A stretch of DNA of 6,405 nucleotides from Planctomycetota bacterium (GCA_023135255.1 JAGLTN010000290.1:1-6405); one strand, 5' to 3'. Counted from the first letter of the stretch, positions 1-6,240 are shown. The notes: generated by a model from the letters alone, not told the origin. Made by a program: numbers and translations.

Positions 1-189
1 AAGTAATTCAATAAAAAAGAAGGGTGGATTTTGACGCTGGATAATTATCAGCTTTGCAAAAACGGTACATGCTAAGCCAACAAGTAAAATACAGCTTTCT
101 GTTCTTGGCAGCTTTCTTTTTATGCTTTGGCACAGCCGCCAAAAACCTAATGGCTTAATCGGGGAATTTATTTTCTTTGTAAGCGACAT
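1..189 (-). CDS. Partial N-terminus of an unrecognised membrane-anchored protein
   Basis: An uninterrupted minus-strand frame of 63 codons starts at an ATG at 189-187 and runs off the left edge; the three plus-strand frames at the edge all hit stops within a few codons. The visible peptide has a basic N-terminal stretch (about residues 5-29, many Lys/Arg) and then one hydrophobic segment at about 33-50 (SCILLVGLACTVFAKLIII), which reads as a transmembrane helix with the basic side facing the cytoplasm. A Pro/Phe-rich stretch follows. I do not recognise a family. No SD sequence precedes the ATG. It would diverge from the exported isomerase-like gene. It could be a chance open frame, because 63 codons is short and this region is AT-leaning; the sequence beyond the edge would decide. 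Confidence 0.35.
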   Translation of the reverse strand, partial: MSLTKKINSPIKPLGFWRLCQSIKRKLPRTESCILLVGLACTVFAKLIIIQRQNPPFFFIELL

Positions 190-323
190 ATGATAACACT
201 ACAACACATTTCAAGTTGAAGGTCAAGTGCGAAATATTTTTTCAAGTGATGAATCTCGTTCGCCCGATAATAGCCATAGTAGGCAGCTTAAGGATAAAAA
301 TTGATATTGCAAAGGAACTTATT
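190..323. other. Intergenic region upstream of the Tat-exported protein
   Basis: No convincing gene lies here. A frame continuous with the downstream gene extends back to a TTG at 216, but it lacks an SD and would bury the Tat signal inside the protein, so I treat it as non-coding. The stretch contains a short perfect palindrome TTCAA-G-TTGAA at 210-220 and two copies of TCAAGTG at 223-229 and 242-248. I see no confident sigma70 promoter for the plus-strand gene; GATAAT at 266-271 lacks a good -35. On the minus strand, TTGACC (226-221) and TGTAGT (203-198) are 17 bp apart and could serve the ORF ending at 1, but the -10 match is weak. Confidence 0.4.
313..316 (+). promoter_or_regulatory. Ribosome binding site that fixes the start at 324
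   Basis: AGGA within AAAGGAA lies seven bases before the ATG at 324. It supports this start over the upstream TTG at 216, which has no comparable site. It also puts the twin-arginine motif where a Tat signal peptide should be, 19 residues into the protein. Confidence 0.7.
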
Positions 324-1880
324 ATGAGCAGTAAAAAAATATTTGTAAACAATTTTCATCACGATGACAATTTTGACAGGCGTGATTTTCTAAAAGCGAT
401 AAGTCTTTCCGCTGCCGGTATTGGAATGTCGAATGTCCAGGCAGTCTCGGCGAAGACTCCTGAGGTAGATAAGTCGCAATCCAAAATGTTCCAGCTTGCT
501 CGGCCTTTAAAGGTTAAGCCTGTGCTGGTTTATCATATGTATAAACGACAGGAAAAGACTACGTGGCGGCAGTGGGGCGGTCATCATAGTGAGCGTGACA
601 TCGACAAAGAGGTAAAGCAGATCAATGCTGAGCTTGCAAAGCTTGCTGATAAGGCGGAATTCAAGCTGGATATCATGAAAGTTGACAGGGTTAATTCAGA
701 TGAGGCTGTGACAAAAGCTCTTAAAGATGATTGTGATATGTACCTTGTTTATGGCGCCGGCGCAGGCGGGCCCGGGATTTATAATTTTAAATGGATAGAG
801 GCTTTTGTAAATTCGGGTAAGCCTAATGTTATGTTTTTGCGTCACAAATCCGGGCCTATATCGTTGTTGTATGAAACGGTGCATCCGTATTTTCTGCGCA
901 AAGGTAAAGATGAGTATGTGCAGAAGAATCTTACGATAGATGATGTTGTTGTTGATAGCTATGACCAATTGCTTTGGCGATTGCGGGCCTGGCGTGGATT
1001 GCTTAACACTAAGGGTGCAAGAATTATTGCTGTTGGTGGAGCTGGTTCCGGAGGTTTGCCTCATGTTTGTCCTGCCAGTGCTAAGGATATCTGGAATCTT
1101 GATATCGTGACGGTCGATGATATGAAATTTAAGGAGAGGATTACTAAAGCTCACGCTGACAGCAAAGCAGTTAAACTTGCACAGCAGCAGATGGATGAAT
1201 ATTTGAAAAAAGGCGTTGTTTCGGTGAAGACTAAGAAAGAATATATATGTAATGCTTTTATCCTGGCAAATGTGCTTAAGGATGTGATGCGGGAAAATAA
1301 CACTAACGCAGCTACTATCAAGAACTGCATGAGCTATGGACATATTGCAAGGACCACGCCTTGTCTGGCACTTAGTTTGATAAATGATGATGGGTTGATG
1401 GCTTTTTGCGAATCTGATTTTTCCGTGATACCAGCGGGGATGCTGCTTAGTAATATTTCGGGTAAGCCCGTATTTTTAAATGATCCTACATTTCCTCATG
1501 ACGGGGTTTGTACATGTGCTCATTGCAGCAGTACGAGAAGGCTTGACGGGGTGAACCTTGAGCCTGTAAAGATAGTAACGCATTGTGAGTCTGATTATGG
1601 TGCAGCACCTAAAGTTCTCTTCAGCAAGGGCCAGAGAATTACTAACCTTGTGCCATCGTTTAGTGGTGAGAAATGGGTTGGTTTTACCGGCAAGATAACC
1701 GATCATCCGGATTATGATATTTGCAGGTCACAGTTTGATTGTACTATTGAAGGCGATTGGCAGAAATTGCTTAGAGAGATGCGGGGCTTCCATTGGATCA
1801 CGGGCTATGGGCAATATTTGAATGAAGTCGGATATGCACTGAGTAAAGTTGGTATCGAATGGCTAAATGTTTCAGTTTGA
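324..1880 (+). CDS. Tat-exported protein with L-fucose/L-arabinose isomerase-like fold
   Basis: The 518-residue protein starts at ATG 324 behind an AGGA site. Residues 18-24 (DRRDFLK) are a twin-arginine motif, followed by a hydrophobic stretch and a probable cleavage site near A43, so the protein should be exported folded. The mature part resembles the FucI/AraA-like sugar isomerase fold: Rossmann-like beta-alpha segments at about 65-260 (VYGAGAGGPG at 143-151, IIAVGGAGSGG at 234-244), then a C-terminal domain with CESD (362-365), LND (385-387) and a terminal GFHWITGYGQYL (488-499). By analogy with fucose isomerase, E363, D387 and H490 are candidate metal or catalytic residues; this is inferred from motif order, not an alignment. 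A Cys/His cluster CTCAHC at 396-401 plus HC at 420-421 is unusual and may bind metal. True isomerases of this fold are cytoplasmic, so substrate and reaction are unknown. It is the first gene of a two-gene unit with the sialidase-like gene. Confidence 0.75.
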   Translation: MSSKKIFVNNFHHDDNFDRRDFLKAISLSAAGIGMSNVQAVSAKTPEVDKSQSKMFQLARPLKVKPVLVYHMYKRQEKTTWRQWGGHHSERDIDKEVKQINAELAKLADKAEFKLDIMKVDRVNSDEAVTKALKDDCDMYLVYGAGAGGPGIYNFKWIEAFVNSGKPNVMFLRHKSGPISLLYETVHPYFLRKGKDEYVQKNLTIDDVVVDSYDQLLWRLRAWRGLLNTKGARIIAVGGAGSGGLPHVCPASAKDIWNLDIVTVDDMKFKERITKAHADSKAVKLAQQQMDEYLKKGVVSVKTKKEYICNAFILANVLKDVMRENNTNAATIKNCMSYGHIARTTPCLALSLINDDGLMAFCESDFSVIPAGMLLSNISGKPVFLNDPTFPHDGVCTCAHCSSTRRLDGVNLEPVKIVTHCESDYGAAPKVLFSKGQRITNLVPSFSGEKWVGFTGKITDHPDYDICRSQFDCTIEGDWQKLLREMRGFHWITGYGQYLNEVGYALSKVGIEWLNVSV

Positions 1881-1888
1881 AAATATTG

Positions 1889-1895
1889 AAGGAGG
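1889..1895 (+). promoter_or_regulatory. Strong Shine-Dalgarno of the sialidase-like gene
   Basis: AAGGAGG, an essentially full SD, sits four bases before ATG 1900. It rules out the in-frame ATG at 1867, which lies inside the preceding gene and would put eleven residues ahead of the signal peptide. Confidence 0.8.
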
Positions 1896-1899
1896 CTTT

Positions 1900-3027
1900 A
1901 TGAAATTTAGCGGTATTGTGTTGCTGGTTTTAGCTTCGGCTTTTAGCTTGGCTTATGGCGAGGGGTCATTGCGGGACGATTTGATAGGTCAGCCTGGAAT
2001 TGTAGAGGCGCAGTTTTTGTTTAAGAAGGCTTCTTTTGCCTCCTGTCATGCATCGACTATCGAAGAGACGAAAGATTATTTTATAGCAGCTTTTTTCGGC
2101 GGAACCGATGAAGGTGAAGACGATGTGTGCATCTGGACATGCAGAAAGAACAAGGGCACAAGTCAGTGGTCGGCTCCTGCGATGGCGGCAGATGGTGTGC
2201 AGTATGTTGAGGCTGATACGAAAAAGCAGAAACGTTATCCCTGTTGGAATCCGGTATTATACCAGGGGGAGGATGGTAAGTTATATCTTTATTATAAGGT
2301 AGGACCGACGCCGAGAAAATGGTGGGGAATGCTCAAGGTTTCTGATGATCAGGGGCAGAGCTGGTCGCAGGCAATGCGTTTGCCGGAAGGGATAATGGGG
2401 CCCGTGCGCGCCAAGGGCGTTATGCTTAGTGACGGCAGGCTGCTTTGTGGTTCGAGTACCGAAGATAAAGGCTGGCGGGTGCATATGGAATGGACTACGG
2501 ACTTTGGCAAAACATGGACGAGAACCGGGCTTTTTGAAGAAGGTAGGAAGATTGACGCGATCCAGCCTACGATATTGAAATTCAGCGATGACAGGTTGCA
2601 GATATTGTGTCGCAGTGAGAATAATCTTTTGCAGTCTTTTTCGGATGATGGCGGCAGAACGTGGAGCAGGCTGACGAAATCTGTTTTGCCGAATCCAAGT
2701 GCGGGTATTGATGTGGTGACATTGCATGACGGAAGACATCTGCTTGTTTACAATCATTCCACGAAAAAAACGGGCGAGCGGGGCAGGCTTAATGTTGCTG
2801 TTACTAAAGACGGCAGGAGTTGGCAGGCGGCATTGAAGCTTGAGGATATGAAGACAGTTGAAAATAAAAAAGCATCCGGTGCATATCCGGCTGCGATTCT
2901 CGGCTCAGATGGTTTTGTGCATGTGGTATATACATGGCGGCGTGAGCGGATTAACTATGTGGTTATAGACCCTGCGAAACTTGTTCTGCGTGATATGCCC
3001 AAAGGACGTTGGCCTGAGGAAAAATGA
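1900..3027 (+). CDS. Secreted sialidase-like BNR/Asp-box beta-propeller protein
   Basis: The protein has 375 residues. ATG 1900 is chosen because of the SD at 1889-1895 and because it gives a clean Sec signal peptide (residues 1-20, hydrophobic core IVLLVLASAFSLA, likely cut after AYG). The mature part is a sialidase-superfamily propeller: Asp boxes S-x-D-x-G-x-x-W at 148-155, 199-206 (with Thr first) and 248-255, and a degenerate one ending at W308. Conserved-looking stretches include HASTIEE (50-56), RYPCWNP (112-118), IQPTIL (221-226), CRS (237-239), GRHLLVYNH (278-286) and a terminal YTWRRERI. This is the widespread BNR_2-type family often annotated exo-alpha-sialidase in planctomycetes and Bacteroidetes. 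No N-terminal FRIP-type motif is visible, so activity on sialic acid is unproven; another glycosidase or a lyase is equally possible. It lies 19 bp after the Tat-exported gene and is probably cotranscribed with it. Confidence 0.8.
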   Translation: MKFSGIVLLVLASAFSLAYGEGSLRDDLIGQPGIVEAQFLFKKASFASCHASTIEETKDYFIAAFFGGTDEGEDDVCIWTCRKNKGTSQWSAPAMAADGVQYVEADTKKQKRYPCWNPVLYQGEDGKLYLYYKVGPTPRKWWGMLKVSDDQGQSWSQAMRLPEGIMGPVRAKGVMLSDGRLLCGSSTEDKGWRVHMEWTTDFGKTWTRTGLFEEGRKIDAIQPTILKFSDDRLQILCRSENNLLQSFSDDGGRTWSRLTKSVLPNPSAGIDVVTLHDGRHLLVYNHSTKKTGERGRLNVAVTKDGRSWQAALKLEDMKTVENKKASGAYPAAILGSDGFVHVVYTWRRERINYVVIDPAKLVLRDMPKGRWPEEK

Positions 3028-3054
3028 GAAAAGCTGTTCAGGAAAGAGGTTTTT

Positions 3055-3720
3055 TTATTTTTCGTTTGAGTAGTTGAAAGCCTCTTTGCCCATTTTCATT
3101 CTGCATCGGTTCTGCATTTTTCTCATGATACTTGTAATCTTGTCAGCTAATTGTTTGTCTGTAAAGCTTTTGACTTTTTCAGCTGGTATGGCTTTGCCGT
3201 AGCAGACCATTATCTGATAGCCTGGGATGAAAAAGTTTCTATGTTTAGGCCAGGCATCGTAAGCACCTTCTATTACTACCGGAACGACAGCTGCGTTTCC
3301 TCTTCTGCAGAGTAGTCCGAAGCCTGGTTTAAATGCGGAAATTCTGCCGTCTTTTGTCCTTGTTCCTTCCGGGAACAGGCATACGCCTCGGCCTTCTTTT
3401 AGTTTTGCGATTATCGATTTGATCGATTTGATATCTGCCTGGTCTCTTCGCACTGGGATGGTTCCTACGGAATTGAGTATCCAGTTGAGTACGGGTGTTT
3501 TGAAAAGCGTATCGCGTGCTATGAAGTTTATCTGCCTGCGTATTGTGCTGCCGCAGAACATCGGGTCGAGAAAACTCTGGTGATTACCGATTAGCAGGAA
3601 CGCACCTTTAGCGGGGATGTTATCTCTGCCGTAACACCGCCATTGAAAAAAAAACATGCAGAAAAATTTGCATAACCATTGGCCGAACCAGTACCATCCT
3701 TCTTTTATTAATTCTTTCAA
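3055..3720 (-). CDS. plsC: 1-acyl-sn-glycerol-3-phosphate acyltransferase (PlsC/LPLAT family)
   Basis: This 221-residue protein is of usual size for bacterial PlsC. The family makes phosphatidic acid by acylating lysophosphatidic acid at the inner face of the membrane. The acyltransferase blocks appear in order: NHQSFLD at 46-52, giving the HX4D catalytic pair H47/D52; IPVRRD at 88-93; FPEGTR at 116-121, which binds the glycerol phosphate; and VPVVIEG at 146-152. An aromatic, hydrophobic N-terminus (about 8-26) probably sits on the membrane. The start is TTG at 3720-3718, overlapping the TGA of cmk by four bases, with GAGG about eight bases upstream. The next in-frame Met (residue 22) would cut off the hydrophobic N-terminus. 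It is the last gene of the phosphatase-cmk-plsC operon. Its precise acyl acceptor is inferred; some family members acylate other lipids. Confidence 0.9.
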   Translation of the reverse strand: MKELIKEGWYWFGQWLCKFFCMFFFQWRCYGRDNIPAKGAFLLIGNHQSFLDPMFCGSTIRRQINFIARDTLFKTPVLNWILNSVGTIPVRRDQADIKSIKSIIAKLKEGRGVCLFPEGTRTKDGRISAFKPGFGLLCRRGNAAVVPVVIEGAYDAWPKHRNFFIPGYQIMVCYGKAIPAEKVKSFTDKQLADKITSIMRKMQNRCRMKMGKEAFNYSNEK

Positions 3721-4391
3721 GATACTTGCCTCACATAACTCAATAGTTTATCAACAACCTGCTGGATGTTTAAATCAGAAGTGTCGACAATTACAGCATC
3801 GCCGGCAGGCTTTAAAGGGCCTGTGGTTCTGCTGCTGTCGCTGTGGTCTCTTTTAATGATAGCTTCTTTTATATTTTTAAGGGTTTGGCTGTTGTCGCCA
3901 TTAGCCCGGAGCTGGGCAAGCCTTCTTCCGGCGCGTTCATCAGCAGAAGCGGTCAGGAAGAATTTTATATCAGCGTCTTTAAATGCTACGGTTCCCTGGT
4001 CTCTGCCTTCGGTGACAATTTTTTGATATTGATCGGCGATGTTTCGCTGCATCTGGACGAGCTTTTCTCTTAGCTGTGGATTCGATGCAACGTGCTTTAC
4101 ATTAGCGGTTACCTGGGGCTTGCGGATGTCTTCGGTGACTTTCCGGCCATTAATTTTTGTGATGGTTTTGTCCGCTTCAATTGAAAAAGAAAAATCGTTG
4201 TTGTCAAATACCGTCAACAGTTCGGAAGCATTCTCCATGTCGATATTATCATTCATTGCAGCTAAAGTCACTGTCCGATACATAGCACCAGTATCGAGAA
4301 AGGCAGCGGATAGCTTTTTGGCGACCAGCGCAGCGATAGTGCTTTTGCCGCTTCCTGCCGGTCCGTCAATCGTAATAATAAAATTATCCAT
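3717..4391 (-). CDS. cmk: Cytidylate kinase
   Basis: The 224-residue enzyme transfers phosphate from ATP to CMP or dCMP in the cytoplasm, feeding CDP for RNA, DNA and CDP-lipid synthesis. The P-loop GPAGSGKST is at 10-18, followed by LDTGAMYR (32-39), a CMP-binding-domain-like segment (about 60-125), TEGRDQGTVAF (127-137) and a lid and terminal signature RDHSDSSRTTGPLKPAGDAV (181-200). All are characteristic of bacterial Cmk, and the length is normal. The Gln in EGRDQGT replaces the more common Ile; I would not expect this to inactivate it. The ATG at 4391 follows the phosphatase stop by nine bases and has no strong SD, so translation may be coupled. Its stop overlaps the TTG start of plsC. 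A cmk-plsC pairing is a recurring arrangement in bacteria. Confidence 0.95.
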   Translation of the reverse strand: MDNFIITIDGPAGSGKSTIAALVAKKLSAAFLDTGAMYRTVTLAAMNDNIDMENASELLTVFDNNDFSFSIEADKTITKINGRKVTEDIRKPQVTANVKHVASNPQLREKLVQMQRNIADQYQKIVTEGRDQGTVAFKDADIKFFLTASADERAGRRLAQLRANGDNSQTLKNIKEAIIKRDHSDSSRTTGPLKPAGDAVIVDTSDLNIQQVVDKLLSYVRQVS

Positions 4392-4400
4392 AGCTGCTTG

Positions 4401-5672
4401 TTATCCGTTTATCTTTATCGCTATTAAACTTGTGTCATCGACCTGTTTTGCCAGTCCTACAAATCTTCTTCTGTAAGTAAGAATGTTCTTTACTATGTGA
4501 CGGGCGGCACCGTTGGTAAATTGTGTTACTGCTTTTAGCAGGTTTTCTCTTGTCCAGAGTTGTCCGTCAAAGTTGGCTGCATCAATAAGTCCATCGGTGT
4601 AGAACAAAATACAATCGTCGTCGGCAAGTTTGACGGTATCATATTCATAATTGAAATTTTCTTCAATACCGAGTACAAGTCCGCCTTTGTCGAGGTCGGA
4701 GAATTTATTTTTCCTGATCAGTATAGCAGGTTCATGGCCGCAATTACAATATGTCATGGTCATTGTTTTGACATTTATAATAGCAGCGAACATGGTAATA
4801 AATTCGCCGTTTCTACATTCCCGGCATGTGGTTTTGTTTATCTTGTTGATGATATTCAGCAGGTACTGACCTTTGGCGTCGTCAAAGTATGCCCTTGCCG
4901 AACCTCGAAATGAGCTCATCATTATCGCAGCTGGGATACCTTTGCCTATTACATCAGCTATGATAATGGCGATCCGATCGTCGTCGATCTTAATGAAATC
5001 GTAAAAGTCGCCGCCCACATCAAAGCAGGGTATGTAAGTTGCGGAGATGTCCAGCCTATCCATAACAGGTGCTTGTTTGGGTATCATTCTTCTTTGAATA
5101 ACACCTGCGAGCTTGATTTGCTCTGCTATTCTTGCGCCTTTCATAGCTTCGGCGTAAAGCCTGGCGTTTGTGATGGCGGTTGCGCACTGCGATGCTACCG
5201 CTCGGGTGATACTGATATTTTCCTTAGTAAAACGTTGAGGCTCTGGGCTGTAAAGCCTTAATACTCCGATAGCTTTATCTCTGAAAATCATTGCCACGGT
5301 CAGCTGACTTACGATGCCTTCTTTTATAGCAGCTTCTTTGTATTTCACCCTGCCATCAACCCGCATATCATCGAGGACCACAGCCTCACCGGCGAACGCT
5401 GCTTTTATGACGGTATCGTTTTTGGACACTACGCCTTTGTTTCGATATTCCTGACTCAGCCCGAATGTGCTGCACATCTTAAGGTCGCCGGCTTTTTCAT
5501 CCAGCAGCCTGATAGAGCAGGCTTTTACACCTACAATCCGTACAGCAGCTTCTGCGAGCCTGCCGAGAGCCTGCTGCAGGGACATATTGCCCGCAACCAG
5601 CGTAGTTAGCTGATAAAGCTGTTTCTCAATTTCAATTGTTTGTTTTATCTGTTCCATAGTACCTGTAGCCAT
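4401..5672 (-). CDS. GAF-domain PP2C-type serine phosphatase (SpoIIE/RsbU family)
   Basis: The 423-residue protein has a sensory GAF domain (about 17-174), a short helical linker (about 170-195) with the QRRMIP motif at 193-198 that typically precedes RsbU-like catalytic domains, and a SpoIIE-type PP2C domain (about 205-420). Metal-site motifs are intact: DVGGDFYDF (218-226), ADVIGKGIPAA (239-249), NCGHEPAIL (310-318), FYTDGLIDA (357-365) and DDTSLIAI (412-419). The family dephosphorylates Ser/Thr phosphoproteins, classically anti-sigma-factor antagonists in partner-switching cascades; the GAF domain would sense a small ligand or protein. There is no signal peptide or membrane helix, so it is cytoplasmic. 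No anti-sigma kinase or STAS antagonist gene is present in the window, so its target is unknown. The ATG at 5672 has no SD and sits about ten bases from a predicted transcription start; ATG 5657 (residue 6) is an alternative. It heads the cmk-plsC operon. Confidence 0.9.
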   Translation of the reverse strand: MATGTMEQIKQTIEIEKQLYQLTTLVAGNMSLQQALGRLAEAAVRIVGVKACSIRLLDEKAGDLKMCSTFGLSQEYRNKGVVSKNDTVIKAAFAGEAVVLDDMRVDGRVKYKEAAIKEGIVSQLTVAMIFRDKAIGVLRLYSPEPQRFTKENISITRAVASQCATAITNARLYAEAMKGARIAEQIKLAGVIQRRMIPKQAPVMDRLDISATYIPCFDVGGDFYDFIKIDDDRIAIIIADVIGKGIPAAIMMSSFRGSARAYFDDAKGQYLLNIINKINKTTCRECRNGEFITMFAAIINVKTMTMTYCNCGHEPAILIRKNKFSDLDKGGLVLGIEENFNYEYDTVKLADDDCILFYTDGLIDAANFDGQLWTRENLLKAVTQFTNGAARHIVKNILTYRRRFVGLAKQVDDTSLIAIKING

Positions 5673-5688
5673 TGTTAATTAAACACGG

Positions 5689-5717
5689 ATTATACGCTAA
5701 TTCTTTTTGCTCGTGAA
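5689..5717 (-). promoter_or_regulatory. Sigma70-like promoter of the phosphatase-cmk-plsC operon
   Basis: On the minus strand, a perfect TATAAT -10 occupies 5694-5689, with TTCACG (four of six matches to TTGACA) at 5717-5712 and a 17-bp spacer. Transcription would begin near 5682, leaving roughly ten AT-rich untranslated bases before the ATG at 5672 and no SD. Confidence 0.6.
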
Positions 5718-5719
5718 GT

Positions 5720-5757
5720 GTTAATATTTCAATAATGTTACTTGAAATATTATTAAC
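5720..5757. repeat. Inverted repeat, possible operator between divergent promoters
   Basis: AATATTTCAA at 5723-5732 is the exact reverse complement of TTGAAATATT at 5742-5751, separated by nine bases. Outer GTTAAT (5720-5725) and ATTAAC (5752-5757) extend the symmetry, although the outer and inner pairings are offset by a three-base insertion on the right. The right arm contains the -35 of the acylphosphatase promoter, and the left arm lies just upstream of the phosphatase-operon -35. A dimeric regulator bound here could affect both genes. The AT-rich composition makes partial symmetry by chance possible. Confidence 0.45.
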
Positions 5758-5770
5758 TTTATGTTATAAA
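5742..5770 (+). promoter_or_regulatory. Sigma70-like promoter of the acylphosphatase gene
   Basis: TTGAAA at 5742-5747 and TATAAA at 5765-5770 are separated by exactly 17 bp, each matching the consensus at five of six positions or better apart from spacing-neutral changes. Transcription is expected about seven bases after the -10, near 5777, which is one base before the ATG at 5778. Confidence 0.65.
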
Positions 5771-5777
5771 TGGAGTT

Positions 5778-6050
5778 ATGACCACTGTAGCGAAACATAT
5801 TATTTTCAGAGGCACAGTGCAGGGCGTGGGTTTTCGCTTTACCGTTTTCGGCGTTGCAAGCAGATTACAGCTTGGAGGGTTTGTACGCAATTTGCATGAC
5901 GGCACCGTCGAAATGGTGGTGCAGGGGCCACAAGGCGAGGTCAAAAACTGTATTGAAGACATAAATGGCTCTTTCCGCTGCGATATTGAAACGGAAATAA
6001 AAGACATCGACTACAACCCCATATACAACGATTTCAAGATAACTTTTTAG
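5778..6050 (+). CDS. acyP: Acylphosphatase
   Basis: The 90-residue protein has the normal length for the family, which hydrolyses carboxyl-phosphate bonds such as acetyl phosphate and carbamoyl phosphate in the cytoplasm. The active-site loop reads GTVQGVGFR (12-20), with the phosphate-binding Arg at 20. The second signature GGFVRNLHDGTVE (33-45) supplies the catalytic Asn at 38. Both key residues are present, so activity is expected. The only SD-like bases (GGAG at 5772-5775) are two bases from the ATG, too close for normal use, and a promoter predicts initiation at about the A of the ATG, so the message may be leaderless. The gene diverges from the phosphatase operon. Its physiological substrate is uncertain, as it is for most bacterial acylphosphatases. 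Confidence 0.95.
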   Translation: MTTVAKHIIFRGTVQGVGFRFTVFGVASRLQLGGFVRNLHDGTVEMVVQGPQGEVKNCIEDINGSFRCDIETEIKDIDYNPIYNDFKITF

Positions 6051-6076
6051 CCTTTCAGCATAAAACATACCAAAAT

Positions 6077-6111
6077 ACCTCTACCGGCATATTTTAATAG
6101 CTGGAGGCGGT
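6077..6111 (+). repeat. Imperfect hairpin downstream of acyP
   Basis: ACCTCTACCGGC (6077-6088) can pair with GCTGGAGGCGGT (6100-6111): ten of twelve positions pair when two G-U pairs are counted, around an 11-base AT-rich loop. It is more GC-rich than its surroundings. No T-run follows directly, so it is not a textbook terminator. It could protect the 3' end of the acyP message or be incidental. Confidence 0.3.
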
Positions 6112-6240
6112 GCGTTTACATACCACGACTCTGTAATATTGGCGGAAAACTGGCTAAAATAGCGGATTAAATTATTTTTTTTGTATAAGCTTTCCTTTTT
6201 GTTAATTTGGGTAAAATAATTAGGTTTCTTGTCTTATAAA

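Noticed and set aside
223..250. Repeat TCAAGTG at 223-229 and 242-248, with TCAAGTGAT again at 6318-6326
   Set aside because: The match is only seven to nine bases, with no shared flanks or common position relative to genes; chance explains it.
216..323. N-terminal extension of the Tat-exported protein from TTG 216
   Set aside because: There is no SD at 216, and the extension would put the twin-arginine motif about 55 residues in. ATG 324 has AGGA at the right distance.
696..1343. Long minus-strand frame of 215 codons inside the Tat-exported gene
   Set aside because: It lies wholly antisense to a well-supported gene, and its product is Ile/His/Ser-rich with no recognisable motif. It is a shadow frame.
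2281..2757. Minus-strand frame of 158 codons inside the sialidase-like gene
   Set aside because: It is antisense to clear Asp-box coding sequence, and its product is basic and low in family signals.
3013..3056. Terminator between the convergent genes (CCTGA/TCAGG stem then seven T)
   Set aside because: The stem is only five base pairs with a 20-base loop, and seven bases separate it from the T-run. It is too weak to annotate as a terminator.
4039..4476. Plus-strand frame of 145 codons across the cmk start
   Set aside because: It is antisense to cmk and the end of the phosphatase gene; its hydrophobic product reflects the complement of those codons.
6153..6182. Intrinsic terminator before the T8 run
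   Set aside because: The only stem nearby is four base pairs (GCTA/TAGC) and lies 11 bases before the T-run. It does not fit a Rho-independent terminator.
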